A DNA stretch of 64,000 bases from Chitinivorax sp. B (lineage in GTDB: Bacteria; Pseudomonadota; Gammaproteobacteria; Burkholderiales; SCOH01), in NCBI RefSeq assembly GCF_005503445.1, contig NZ_SCOH01000006.1, forward strand, positions 62,001 through 126,000, written 5' to 3'. Below the pieces are notes generated by a model, which was not told the origin of the DNA, made no database searches, and saw only the letters and a program-made list of their open reading frames with translations. The number at the start of each line of letters is the position of its first letter. Positions within the stretch are counted from its first letter, which is position 1. Made by a program: the position numbers and the translations under genes. Below, piece after piece: positions 28,866-38,014 of the stretch.

Positions 28866-30055
28866 GCTTCAACTCCTTAGTCTTGCTGCCAATTGGTTGA
28901 TATTGGATCGGCTGCAGTCATCTGATTTTCACAGGCAAATCAATACCCGCCCACCATTTACCTGGCCTGCACCCTACTGCCATGATGACGATTGATTTGT
29001 TCAAACTTTGTCGTTCATTACCACCATTTTCTACATTCTGATGTGACCGACCTGCTTGAGATTCACGCTTCGATCCGATCATCAAGCAATATCGTATTTG
29101 AGAATCTTTACAGTTTTACCATGTTGCGCATCACACTTCCGACTGACAAATAGATCATTTCAATTCTGGCCAGGCGGTATGTTGAGTGAAATGGCAACTG
29201 CCCAGGAAAACAGCATTCAGCTCTTACTATTTGCCACTCAATTGGAGCAAAGAATCTATCTCTTTGAAGCGCATGGCAACAACATGATTCAATGCGAAAA
29301 TCCGCATCAATCGAATTGCCGTATTTTTCAATCTACGCAAAAACACTCGCATATTATTGTTTTTATTGTGTTATTTTAAATGACGAAGAATGACTCCGTG
29401 TCGTTCTCGCACACAAAAAATTTCATCAAAAGGCCAGATTTCAACGAAATTCCACGCTTGAAAACGCTTCAAAATAGCCAGCTTTCTGTTACGGTTTTTT
29501 ACCGACACGGTGCTGACAATCAATTCATGAAAAGCAAATATTCACCTTCCTGCCATCCACAGGTCTACATGTTCAAACGCAGCTTCAATGCAGTTCCAGC
29601 ATGCGGTGCAGCCTTTTCAATCAATGCAGGAAGGGCTGCATATTCCATCGATTCAGATATACACACCACTTTATTCCTATGCCATATTTAAGGACGAAAA
29701 AAATATTGTGGGTTTCCGAATTTTATATTGTGGAAAACCACTATTATTTCTACATATAATTATTCGAATATTCAACATTCCTTTGGCATGAAAGTACTGA
29801 AAATAAACACATCTTTGCGTTAATCATGAAACTCCGAACATTGGAATCACCCACCATCCTGCTTTTTCACCTTCTGAGAAAATATGGAAAGTCCAAATAG
29901 ATCAATTATTTGAAATCACCCCAATTCAAAACCTGGGTATTACGGCCTGCTTGCAAACCCACACCTGTCCTGCTCAAAGCCCTTTCCATCTACCTACTCA
30001 GGAAACACTAAGGATTGACTGGCACACTGCATCCCATTCACATCGGGAGTCCGCC
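28866..30055. other. Long AT-rich intergenic region between divergent operons
   Basis: About 1.2 kb with clearly lower GC than its flanks, between the leftward membrane-protein gene and the rightward exporter operon. Short open frames exist (for example 29179-29379 and 29380-29691), but they lack ribosome sites and recognisable products. A perfect TATAAT lies at 29755-29760, but with only a poor -35. It most likely holds the promoters and regulator sites for both operons. Confidence 0.5.
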
Positions 30056-30109
30056 ATGCACAGCTATCTCAATCGCTTGTTGATTTGCATCCTGCCGACA
30101 TTGGTTTGA
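30056..30109 (+). CDS. Possible 17-residue leader peptide before the exporter operon
   Basis: ATG at 30056 with GGGAG six bases upstream, encoding MHSYLNRLLICILPTLV and stopping at 30109, 13 bases before the permease start. Its good ribosome site and placement suggest a real small frame, either a leader peptide or a short hydrophobic membrane peptide. It is too short to judge from coding character, and no attenuator hairpin was found after it. Confidence 0.3.
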   Translation: MHSYLNRLLICILPTLV

Positions 30110-30122
30110 ATCGGAGCGCATG

Positions 30123-31250
30123 ATGGTTTCTCTCGCTCGTGCTTCGCTGATTTACGAATGGCGCCGTTTCCTGCCTGCCATCCTGGCTGTAGCCTTTGCT
30201 GGCTTGCTGGTACAGGTACAACTCAGCCTCCTGCTGGGCATGTTCAGTTCGGTTGCGGTCTATATCGATCGATCGTCTGCAGATTTATGGGTTGGCTATC
30301 CCGGCACACAAAGCGTGGATTTGGCACGACCGATTCCCGGTAAAGTGGAAAACGGTCTGCGTATGCACCCAGACGTCACCGTTGTCGAACGTTTTACCTG
30401 GACGGTGGGTGACTGGCAGCGCCCACAAGGCGGCAAATTATCGGCTGTGCTGATTGGCATCGACCCCAAACCTGAAGCAATGACATTTGCCAGCTTGCTG
30501 ACCCCAGCGCTTCGACAACGCCTACAGGAGCCTGGCAACGTGCTGGTGGATGAGGCGGATCTCGACAAATTGGGTGTCAAGGTTGGCGACGATGCCGAGC
30601 TTGCTGGCAAGCGGGTACGTGTCGCCGCCACAGTCAACGGGATCCGTTCCATGGGCGGGGCCAATGTACTGACATCACTCAGCACTGCTCGCAGCATTGA
30701 CCCCTATCTGCGTGGGGACACCACGGATTACTTCCTGGTGCGCCTGAAAGACCCCGAACACGCCGAGTCGGTACGTGATGCATTGAAACCGAGTGGCAGT
30801 TTCAAACCATTCGAGGTGTGGACCTCGGAGGAATTCTCGATCCAGTCCCAGCTTTACTGGTTGTTTGAGTCAGGTGCAGGCTCCGGCTTCCTGTTTTCGT
30901 CGGCGCTTGGGCTATTGGTTGGCATCGTCATCACAAGTCAGACGCTGATGGGGGCCATTGTCGCCGCGTTGCGCGAGTACGCCACGTTACGTGCACTAGG
31001 TGTGTCCACCCATTCGTTACGTGCAGTTGTCGTCGAGCAGTCATTCTGGGTAGGGCTGCTCGGACTGATCATCACCGGTCTGATTGGTGCCTTGTTGGTG
31101 GTGCTGGCTCGCGCTGCCCACATCGCACTGGAGGTGCCGATGTGGGGATGTATTGCCACCGGCATCCTGGTGCTCAGCATCGCTTTGTTGTCTGGCCTGT
31201 CGGCGTTACGCGCCCTGAATCAGGCTGAACCGTTCACTTTGTTGCGATAA
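30123..31250 (+). CDS. ABC exporter permease, FtsX/MacB-like (DevC type)
   Basis: 375 residues with the layout of a type VII ABC permease: one N-terminal membrane span (about 15-40), a large periplasmic domain (about 45-255, with DLWVGYPGTQSVDLARPIPG), then three C-terminal spans (about 260-285, 305-330 and 340-362). The alternating pattern LREYATLRALGVST is the usual FtsX-superfamily coupling region. It matches DevC of the DevBCA exporters, which pair with an HlyD-like adaptor and an outer membrane factor. The start at 30123 is preferred over the ATG at 30120, because GGAG lies six bases before it. It is the first gene of a five-gene chain ending in a phosphopantetheinyl transferase, and probably exports the locus product. 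Confidence 0.92.
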   Translation: MVSLARASLIYEWRRFLPAILAVAFAGLLVQVQLSLLLGMFSSVAVYIDRSSADLWVGYPGTQSVDLARPIPGKVENGLRMHPDVTVVERFTWTVGDWQRPQGGKLSAVLIGIDPKPEAMTFASLLTPALRQRLQEPGNVLVDEADLDKLGVKVGDDAELAGKRVRVAATVNGIRSMGGANVLTSLSTARSIDPYLRGDTTDYFLVRLKDPEHAESVRDALKPSGSFKPFEVWTSEEFSIQSQLYWLFESGAGSGFLFSSALGLLVGIVITSQTLMGAIVAALREYATLRALGVSTHSLRAVVVEQSFWVGLLGLIITGLIGALLVVLARAAHIALEVPMWGCIATGILVLSIALLSGLSALRALNQAEPFTLLR

Positions 31251-31260
31251 GGAAATCATC

Positions 31261-31977
31261 ATGTCCGCTACGCCCACCATCATTGGCGAGCAGCTGTTCC
31301 GGTCTTTCAGCAGTGGCAAAACCAAACAGACTGTGCTGAACGGCATCTCCCTGTCGATTCTGCCCGGCGAGTTGACGCTGATCATTGGCCCTTCGGGGTC
31401 CGGCAAAAGTACTTTACTGTCTGTTCTGTCCGGCCTATTGTCACCTGATTCCGGCACCGTTCAGGCCCTGGGTATCGAGCTGAACCGCCTGTCAGACGAA
31501 GAACTGGATCGCTTCCGCCTGGAAAACTGTGGTTTCGTGTTCCAAGGATTCAATCTGTTTAGCTCATTGACCGCGCTGGAAAATGTGCTGCTGCCCTTGA
31601 GCTACGGCCCCAAACTGGATAAGACAGAAGCAGAACGTCGGGCGACCGAAGCACTGGAGATGGTTGGCATGGCACCTCGCTTGAGATTGCGGCCGATGGA
31701 ACTGTCCGGCGGTGAAAAGCAACGCGTGGCCATTGCCCGCGCCTTGGTTAAACGACCCCGTCTGCTGTTTGCTGATGAACCAACCAGTGCACTGGATAGC
31801 CACAACGGCCAGATTGTCATCGACATTTTGCACCATGTCGCGCAAGAGCAAGGCACAACCGTATTGGGGGTATCACACGACAATCGCCTGATCAAACACG
31901 CTGATCGTGTGATTACGCTGGAAGATGGTGCAGTGGTCAAAGACCAGCGTGCCCGTACCATGCTGGAGGCCGCATGA
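31261..31977 (+). CDS. ABC exporter ATPase (LolD/DevA-like)
   Basis: 238 residues with all nucleotide-binding motifs: Walker A GPSGSGKST (near 43-51), Q-loop in FVFQGFN, signature LSGGEKQR, Walker B LLFADEPTSALD and the H-loop in VLGVSHD. It belongs to the MacB/LolD/DevA subgroup that energises FtsX-like permeases. It starts ten bases after the permease stop and overlaps the adaptor gene by four bases. The partner permease and adaptor are adjacent, so the complex is self-contained. Confidence 0.95.
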   Translation: MSATPTIIGEQLFRSFSSGKTKQTVLNGISLSILPGELTLIIGPSGSGKSTLLSVLSGLLSPDSGTVQALGIELNRLSDEELDRFRLENCGFVFQGFNLFSSLTALENVLLPLSYGPKLDKTEAERRATEALEMVGMAPRLRLRPMELSGGEKQRVAIARALVKRPRLLFADEPTSALDSHNGQIVIDILHHVAQEQGTTVLGVSHDNRLIKHADRVITLEDGAVVKDQRARTMLEAA

Positions 31978-32894
31978 TGCGCATGCAACCACTCTGGCTG
32001 GCCATCAGCCTGGCATTGACCTGCGCTCTGCAGACCGGTTGTTCGGAAACACAGGCCAGCAAGCACAATCCCGCAGCGCCAGTATCACCTTGGGCGGCGA
32101 TGGCAAAAGGCCGCATCAGCATTGAAGGCGGCGTCATCAACATTGCCGCTCCTCGCCCAGGTATCGTGCAGGAGGTATTGGCGGAAGAAGGTGCCGAAGT
32201 CAAAACCGGCGCAGTATTGGCCCGCATTGATGACCGCGAGGCGCGACTGGCTCTGAAAGTAAAGGAACAGGAACGCGATGAGGCCCGGGAATCGCTACGC
32301 CTGTTACAGCTACGTCATGATATTGCCCAGCGAGAGCTGAAGCGACTCAATGGCTTGCAAGGGGATGAGGTGGTCTCGAATCAGGATCGGGACAATGCCC
32401 GTGACCAGGTTTTATTGGCTGCAGCCGAGCTGTCACGACAAAAAGCAACATTATCCGCCGCGGAAGCGCAGGTGGCTGCCAGCCGCCTAGAAGTAGAGCA
32501 GCATGTGGTTCGCGCCCCCCTGGCTGGACGCATCATCCGCCGGCAAGCCAAACCGGGTGACGGTGCCTCTACCCTGAACGTGACGCCGTTGTTCCTGTTT
32601 GCACCCCATGGCCCCCGCATCGTCCGGGCTGATCTAGAAGAGCGGTTTGTCAACGCGGTACGACCGAATCAGGCTGCCGAAGTCGTGCTGGAGGCAGACG
32701 AGAGCAAGGTCTACAAAGCCCGAGTGCTGCGCCTGGGTGAAGTCTTTGGTAGCCGACCGGAAAATGACGACCCGAACGAAAAGCAGGACATACGAGTTAT
32801 TGAATGTGTATTGGCGCTGGAAGCACCTGAGCTACGGATCGGGCAACGGGTGCTGGTCAAGATTGCCCGCCAGAGCGGAACAGGCGCATCATGA
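31974..32894 (+). CDS. HlyD/DevB-like periplasmic adaptor of the ABC exporter
   Basis: 306 residues. The N-terminal hydrophobic segment ends in ALQTGC, a poor but possible lipobox (Gln at -3). Then comes a lipoyl/barrel-sandwich half (GGVINIAAPRPGIVQEVLAEEGAEVKTGAVLARID), a helical hairpin (about 95-190, rich in Glu/Arg/Leu), the second lipoyl half (VRAPLAGRIIRRQAKPGD) and a beta-barrel end. This is the membrane-fusion-protein plan linking inner-membrane permease and outer-membrane channel. It overlaps both neighbours by four bases (ATGA). The odd lipobox leaves open whether it is a lipoprotein or anchored by an uncleaved signal. Confidence 0.92.
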   Translation: MMRMQPLWLAISLALTCALQTGCSETQASKHNPAAPVSPWAAMAKGRISIEGGVINIAAPRPGIVQEVLAEEGAEVKTGAVLARIDDREARLALKVKEQERDEARESLRLLQLRHDIAQRELKRLNGLQGDEVVSNQDRDNARDQVLLAAAELSRQKATLSAAEAQVAASRLEVEQHVVRAPLAGRIIRRQAKPGDGASTLNVTPLFLFAPHGPRIVRADLEERFVNAVRPNQAAEVVLEADESKVYKARVLRLGEVFGSRPENDDPNEKQDIRVIECVLALEAPELRIGQRVLVKIARQSGTGAS

Positions 32895-34306
32895 AATACA
32901 CCCTTCCCTTGATCGGCTGCGCCCTGTTGAGCGCCTGCGCGCAAGTCACGCCGCCCAACACCCCCCTGACTTTGCCGGATCGCTATGCCACACCGGTAGC
33001 GGGCAGCCTGCCGACCGGCGATGCCTGGGCCAGCCTGGGCGACCCCGGTTTGACTCAGTGGATTGAACAGGTGTGGGCTCGTAATACTGATCTGGCTGCG
33101 GGTGTGGCCCGACTGGATGAAGCACAGGCCGAGCTGACAGTGATCACAGCCGATCGGTATCCAAAACTGGACTTTGAACATAGTGCCGAACGGCGACGCC
33201 AGTCCAAGTACGATCTTGGCGAAGTCAGCGAGGAGACCAAGAATCCCAGTACCCGCCATGCATCCCAGCTGGTGTTCGGCTATGAATTGGATTTGCGGGG
33301 TCGTATTCGCGCTGCCATCCGGGCCGGAGAAGCAGACAGGGCGGCGAGACAATTCGATCATACTGCACTACGCTTGAGCCTGGCGCGCGAAACCGCCACC
33401 TTATGGTTCAATCGGGCCGAGCTGCAGCACAACTTAACGCTGGCCAACCAGCAACTGACATTACAACGACAAATACTGGACAGCACCCAGCGCAAGCGTC
33501 GTGCCGGTCTGCTCAGCGGTAACCAGTTGCATACCCTGGAGCAAGAACTGAATGAGGTTGACTGGCAACTGAGACAGGAAAATGACGCCCTGCAACGTGT
33601 GGAACGTAGCCTGTGCCAACTGGCTGCCATGACGCCAACTGACTGCCGGCTGCCAGAGGGTAAACCACTTGACCAGCTTCGCCAGCCTGCTGTTGGTAAT
33701 GCCGTACCGGCCGAACTCCTGCAACGGCGGCCGGACCTGGCCGCCGCACAAGCTCGTTATGATGCGGCCCGTGCCCGAATAGACGAAGCTGAAGCAGCCC
33801 GTTGGCCCGCATTGACCCTGGCGGGTGTTTTGGGCGTGAGTGCCGGCAACTGGGCAGGTCTCCGTCGTCACAATGCCCGTAACTGGTCGTTGATGCCCCA
33901 ATTGGCCATGCCATTGTTCGATGCCGGCCGATTACTGGCGGAAGCCGACAAGGCACGCTCAACGGCTGCCGAAAGCTATGCCAGCTGGCATGGTGCTATC
34001 CTGCAGGCTGTACATGAAGTGGAAGATGCGGCAGCCACACTGCAATATGCAGCCCAGCAGGATGACAATCGGCAACAGCAACAGGCTATTGCTGACCGCC
34101 AGTACCGGGCAACCGAACAGGCCCGGCGAGTGGGTTTGGGCACAGCACAAGCTGAATGGCAGGCCGGTTTGCAACGCCTGCAAAGCGCGAAAGCGCGCAG
34201 TGCAGCCCAACGTGAACGACTGCAGTCAACCGTCGCCTTGATATCCGCGTTGGGCGGTGGCTGGCGGGCAGATTCCCCATCCGGCACAGTACAGGCGGCA
34301 CGATGA
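32891..34306 (+). CDS. Outer membrane factor lipoprotein (NodT/TolC family)
   Basis: 471 residues. The signal peptide ends in the lipobox LLSAC (Cys near 16). The body has the duplicated TolC-type repeat: SDLAAGVARLDEAQAELTV-like N-terminal half and QRRPDLAAAQARYDAARARIDEAEAARWPAL in the second half, followed by long coiled coils. NodT-type factors form the outer membrane channel of tripartite pumps. Encoding it with its own ABC transporter makes a dedicated tripartite exporter. It overlaps the adaptor and phosphopantetheinyl transferase genes by four bases each. Confidence 0.93.
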   Translation: MKYTLPLIGCALLSACAQVTPPNTPLTLPDRYATPVAGSLPTGDAWASLGDPGLTQWIEQVWARNTDLAAGVARLDEAQAELTVITADRYPKLDFEHSAERRRQSKYDLGEVSEETKNPSTRHASQLVFGYELDLRGRIRAAIRAGEADRAARQFDHTALRLSLARETATLWFNRAELQHNLTLANQQLTLQRQILDSTQRKRRAGLLSGNQLHTLEQELNEVDWQLRQENDALQRVERSLCQLAAMTPTDCRLPEGKPLDQLRQPAVGNAVPAELLQRRPDLAAAQARYDAARARIDEAEAARWPALTLAGVLGVSAGNWAGLRRHNARNWSLMPQLAMPLFDAGRLLAEADKARSTAAESYASWHGAILQAVHEVEDAAATLQYAAQQDDNRQQQQAIADRQYRATEQARRVGLGTAQAEWQAGLQRLQSAKARSAAQRERLQSTVALISALGGGWRADSPSGTVQAAR

Positions 34307-35031
34307 CGTCAACCAGCACCGATACCGTGACCCCTGAATTGACATTGTACTGCCTTCCTCCCTCACCCGCACCGCTACCACTGGTATCGCGACGTTATCG
34401 TGTCGATGCCAGCCTGTTGCAGCAGCTGACTGAGCCGGATCAACCCTTGCCGGCTAGTCTGTCACGCGCGGTGCTGAAACGACAGGTGGAATTTGCTGCG
34501 GGTCGATGGTGTGCCATTCGGGCGCTGCGACGCTGTGGTTATGGCGGCCCTTCGGTCATTCCGATCGGCATCGAACGTGCGCCATGTTGGCCGATGGGCT
34601 ACGTAGGCGCCATCAGCCACTGCAAAGGTCTAGCAGTCGCCATTGCGGGGGAACAACAATATTTCAGTGGTGTGGGTATCGACATCGAGCGACCCGTGCC
34701 GATCGATACACTACGACAGATTGTCAGTCACATCGCGACGCAACCGGAACTGAAATTGGGCATTGCCCGGGGTCTGCCTTACGAAATCTGGTCGACCATT
34801 TTGTTTTCAGCCAAGGAAAGTCTGTTCAAGGCGCTGTACCCGACTGTCGGCCGCTATTTCGATTTTCTGGATGCCGCCATTACCCAGCTGGACACACAAA
34901 CAGGGCAATTGCAGCTGCAGTTGGTACACTCATTGACCAGCCGTCATATTGCTGGCAATCGATATCGGGTCGATTATGCGGTAGGTCAGGAATACCTTGT
35001 GACCCGTTGCCTGCTGGAAGCATGGCCATGA
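34303..35031 (+). CDS. 4'-phosphopantetheinyl transferase (Sfp/EntD type)
   Basis: 242 residues with the transferase signatures GVGIDIERP (Mg-binding Asp and Glu, near 125-133) and FSAKESLFKALYP (near 167-180), plus the N-terminal FAAGRWCAIRAL region. Such enzymes attach the pantetheine arm to carrier-protein serines. The ACP of the PfaA-like synthase and the T domains of the NRPS in the same window need this modification, and the gene is translationally coupled to the exporter operon, so it most likely belongs to this pathway. The length is normal for the family. Confidence 0.93.
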   Translation: MTSTSTDTVTPELTLYCLPPSPAPLPLVSRRYRVDASLLQQLTEPDQPLPASLSRAVLKRQVEFAAGRWCAIRALRRCGYGGPSVIPIGIERAPCWPMGYVGAISHCKGLAVAIAGEQQYFSGVGIDIERPVPIDTLRQIVSHIATQPELKLGIARGLPYEIWSTILFSAKESLFKALYPTVGRYFDFLDAAITQLDTQTGQLQLQLVHSLTSRHIAGNRYRVDYAVGQEYLVTRCLLEAWP

Positions 35032-35191
35032 ATGGAGCGTGCTCAGCCGCTTGCCAACCTGCATCGGTACCCGCGGCTGATTCGCGCAACATAGCCAATA
35101 CAGCACTGTATGCACTTCAAGCAATGTCACAGTCATCTCGACAACTTGGTCTTGATTGGGAATGAGTTCATCACGCCCCGAACATCGACCA

Positions 35192-36574
35192 CTACCCCTC
35201 AGTCACGGGCAGGCGGATATCCACCGCCAACCCGTTACCATGCAGCCCATCGGTCAACAGTAACGTCCCGCCATGCAATTCCACCACCCGCTTGACGATA
35301 GCCAGACCGAGACCACTGCCTGTGGCTGTCGCGTCAGGCAGTCGGACAAAACGTTTCAACACATTCTCACGCCAGGCAGGTGGAATCCCCGGCCCGTCAT
35401 CGGCCACAGCCAAGCGTACAAACTGAAAGCCCGGCGTCACTTCGATACTGATCGTTGCACCGGTCGGGCAGTAACGAATGGCATTGTCGATCAGGTTATC
35501 CAGCACACTGTCCAGTGCATGAGCATCCCCCTGAAACGGCGCCGTATCCGCACCGTCATAAGCCAGTTCGATATCACGTGTCATGGCATGGGGTACGTGA
35601 CGTGCCACAGCTTCTCGCGCCAGGCGTGCCAAGTCCAGCGGCTGTTTCTGCAAACGTGCAGATTCGGCGTCCAGCCGCGACAAGGTCAACAATTTGCCCA
35701 CCAGTGCGGCACTGCGTTCGATACTGGCATCCAGCTGGCTGGCCAAGGCCGCTCGTTCGGCTGCTGACTCCGCCTGTGCCAGCAGATGCACCTGGGCGCC
35801 GATGGCCGCCAACGGGGTTCGCAATTCATGTGCGGCATCGGCAAAAAATCGTTGCTCGCCTTCACGATACGTCCCCAGTCGCGACAACAGCTGATTCACC
35901 GAATTGAACACCGGCTTGAGCTCCTGATATTCCGCATCGTTGCATGCCAGGGGTGTCGTCGCATGTGGATCACGCTCCGTGATCGCTCGAGCCAGGTTCA
36001 ACAAGGGCTGTAACGCCCGACCAAACCCGACCTTCAACATGATCATGATGACCGGCAGTGCCGCCACCAACGGCAGCAGGAAGAAGATCAAAATCTCCGT
36101 CAGCGCCCGCTGTACAAAACTGCGGGCCACGGCCACCTGTACCGTCACCAACTGATTGTCGCTGGCAACCCGCACGGTACGCCAACGACCGACATTGACC
36201 GGTTCAGCATTCAAGGCTGGTGTAGACAGCAATGGCCAGGCATCGGTTTGCGCCAGGACACGACCTTTGCTGTCATGAATGCGATAGGCAAACTCATGAT
36301 GTCGCATCGGCGAATCTGCATAGGTACGGCTGAACTGATTGATTTGCTGATCTAACACGTGTGATCGCTCAGGCTCCTTGAAATCCACGCTATAGAGATT
36401 GGCAAAAGACTCGGCGAGGCTACGTAGATCACGGTCAAAATAACCTGACCCCACTCGCGTCACTTCCCAATAAAACCAAGCCAATAGCAATAGCCAGATC
36501 AATAGAATGGATGCCAGGCTGGTCCACAGCAAGCGACGGTACAAGGACCGTCTGGCCACAGCAGGAGTCAACAT
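35192..36574 (-). CDS. Sensor histidine kinase (QseC-like)
   Basis: 460 residues. First membrane span about 14-38; a periplasmic domain of about 120 residues (LYSVDFKEPERSHVLDQQI); second span about 155-178; HAMP-like linker (RALQPLLNLARAITERDP); HisKA with the phospho-His in FFADAAHELRTPL; then N box NLIDNAIRYCPTG, G1 VADDGPGIPP and G2 GSGLGLAIVKRV of the ATPase. It resembles QseC-type kinases. The ATG at 36574 is chosen because an AAGG lies at the upstream response-regulator stop; the longer frame to 36634 overlaps that gene. The signal is unknown, and a link to the neighbouring biosynthetic locus is only positional. Confidence 0.92.
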   Translation of the reverse strand: MLTPAVARRSLYRRLLWTSLASILLIWLLLLAWFYWEVTRVGSGYFDRDLRSLAESFANLYSVDFKEPERSHVLDQQINQFSRTYADSPMRHHEFAYRIHDSKGRVLAQTDAWPLLSTPALNAEPVNVGRWRTVRVASDNQLVTVQVAVARSFVQRALTEILIFFLLPLVAALPVIMIMLKVGFGRALQPLLNLARAITERDPHATTPLACNDAEYQELKPVFNSVNQLLSRLGTYREGEQRFFADAAHELRTPLAAIGAQVHLLAQAESAAERAALASQLDASIERSAALVGKLLTLSRLDAESARLQKQPLDLARLAREAVARHVPHAMTRDIELAYDGADTAPFQGDAHALDSVLDNLIDNAIRYCPTGATISIEVTPGFQFVRLAVADDGPGIPPAWRENVLKRFVRLPDATATGSGLGLAIVKRVVELHGGTLLLTDGLHGNGLAVDIRLPVTEG

Positions 36575-36585
36575 GGAGCAGCCCT

Positions 36586-37233
36586 TTACGGTTTCGGCAA
36601 CAGGTAACCCACACCACGCACTGTACGCACCCAATCGCCGCCCAGCTTACGTCGCAGGTTATGGACATGCACTTCCAGCGCATTATCCGATTCGCAGCAC
36701 AGATGCTCGACCAGATATTCGCGATTGATAACCTTACCCGCTTTACGCACCAATTCGAACAACAAGGCGAATTCGGATGGCGAGAGCGAAATGGCTTCGT
36801 CCGCCAGCGTCACCTCCCGCGTGTCGGTATCGATACACAACGAGCCAATCTGCCAATGCGCCGAGACGAACCCACTACTGCGTCGCGTCACGGCTTGCAG
36901 CCGTGCCAGCAGCTCGGGAATTGCAAACGGCTTCACCAGATAGTCATCGGCGCCCTCTCGCAATCCATCCAGACGGGTTGCCAGTGCATCGCGCGCCGTC
37001 AGAACGATGATCGGCAATGTTTCACCTTGATGCCGCAGCTCGCGCAACAGATCCAACCCTTCACCATCTGGCAGCCCCAAGTCCAGCAGCAATGCATCCT
37101 GTGGCTCGCCGGCTAGAAATGCGCGGGCTTCTTTCAAGCGCCGCACCCAGACCGCTCGCCAGCCAGCCTGTCGTAAGGCTTGCCCCAATGCCTCGCCTAA
37201 AGCCAAGTCATCTTCCACCAACAATACATTCAT
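36586..37233 (-). CDS. Response regulator, OmpR/PhoB family (QseB-like)
   Basis: 215 residues. Receiver domain with the acidic pair in LLVEDD, the phospho-acceptor Asp near 51 in LLLDLGLPDGEG, and Lys in DYLVKPF. The C-terminal winged helix has LSPSEFALLFELVRKAGKVINREYLVEHL and the ending VRTVRGVGYLLPKP. The ATG at 37233 (MNVLLVEDD) is the natural start; the TTG 15 bases upstream only lengthens the N-terminus. The kinase gene follows 11 bases downstream, so the two form a standard pair. Targets cannot be read from the sequence. Confidence 0.93.
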   Translation of the reverse strand: MNVLLVEDDLALGEALGQALRQAGWRAVWVRRLKEARAFLAGEPQDALLLDLGLPDGEGLDLLRELRHQGETLPIIVLTARDALATRLDGLREGADDYLVKPFAIPELLARLQAVTRRSSGFVSAHWQIGSLCIDTDTREVTLADEAISLSPSEFALLFELVRKAGKVINREYLVEHLCCESDNALEVHVHNLRRKLGGDWVRTVRGVGYLLPKP

Positions 37234-37446
37234 GATCCGGATTCTCAAATAATGGGTACTTAGGCCCGCAGTTCGAGTTACGGCCAGTTCTGGCCAAGCT
37301 CAGCCTGCCGATCGGGATTGGATGGCCTGAATGCACCAGGCAATCGGCCTGTCATTGGAAAATCGGCTGCAAGCCGCGTCACGGCTTGCTATCGTAGTAC
37401 GTTGACCAGAGAATGGGAATGGGTCTGCAAGGCCAATCGGCCAGGA

Positions 37447-37965
37447 TTATTGCTTCTGATAGATTTGCAAAGGTCGACAGGGCGTCTGAACTGGTCGCTT
37501 GGCCAGATAGGCATCCAAACAATTCGCTTGTGATGTCAGCGTCTGCAACGCTTGATCGGACAGTACCGACAGCACCCGATTAGCCGCCAGTGCAGACTGG
37601 TACAAATTACCAATCCGGCTCAGGGCATCCTGCTCCATCGTCGCATCCGGCTTGGCGGACCGATTCGCCAACTCATGCAGACGGGCCTCAGCGTAGGCCA
37701 CCAACGTAGCAGGGGCTGGAAAATGACGTGCACTCTCTGACAAGGCTTGCGCCACAGCCGACCAATCCCCGGCCTGTTCTGCCAATTGGGCTTGCTGCAA
37801 TTGATACTGTGCTGCGGCACGATCAGCAGTGTTTGCATTCAGTTGTAGCCAATTGGCCACTACTTCAGGTTGGGCCAGGGCTTCGGTCGACAGGGATAAC
37901 TCAACTCGGGTTGCTGCCATGGCAACCTGACTCAGACAGCAAAAGATCAGCATCCACGCTTTCAC
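37447..37965 (-). CDS. Small secreted/periplasmic protein of unknown function
   Basis: 172 residues. A signal peptide of about 17-18 residues (MLIFCCLSQVAMAA) is followed by an alanine- and glutamine-rich helical body (residues 45-120, QYQLQQAQLAEQAGDWSAVAQAL), which looks like a TPR-type helical repeat. Two Cys near the end (ANCLDAYL, TPCRPL) could pair. It uses a GTG start preceded by a run of six G. The family is not recognised. It stands alone, tail-on to the NYN gene 49 bases upstream on the same strand, so the two may be co-transcribed. Confidence 0.75.
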   Translation of the reverse strand: MKAWMLIFCCLSQVAMAATRVELSLSTEALAQPEVVANWLQLNANTADRAAAQYQLQQAQLAEQAGDWSAVAQALSESARHFPAPATLVAYAEARLHELANRSAKPDATMEQDALSRIGNLYQSALAANRVLSVLSDQALQTLTSQANCLDAYLAKRPVQTPCRPLQIYQKQ

Positions 37966-38014
37966 TTTCCCCCCTTTGCTTTGGTAGGCACATGGTCAGT
38001 AACCCGTTATGCGA

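Noticed and set aside
29179-29379. A 66-codon frame starting after AGGCGG
   Set aside because: The spacing is too tight for a good ribosome site and the product has no recognisable features; the AT-rich context makes chance likely.
29380-29691. A 103-codon frame in the AT-rich gap
   Set aside because: No ribosome site, no recognisable family and a base composition expected of non-coding AT-rich DNA.
29755-29760. Perfect TATAAT in the AT-rich gap
   Set aside because: No acceptable -35 at 16-18 bases; expected by chance in AT-rich sequence.
35045-35080. Inverted repeat CAGCCGC/GCGGCTG between convergent PPTase and kinase genes
   Set aside because: The loop is over 20 bases and no T-run follows, so it is not a convincing terminator.
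37369-37389. 7-bp perfect inverted repeat with a 7-base loop upstream of the response regulator
   Set aside because: No T-run on either side and several similar short GC-rich repeats nearby; it cannot be called a terminator or operator.
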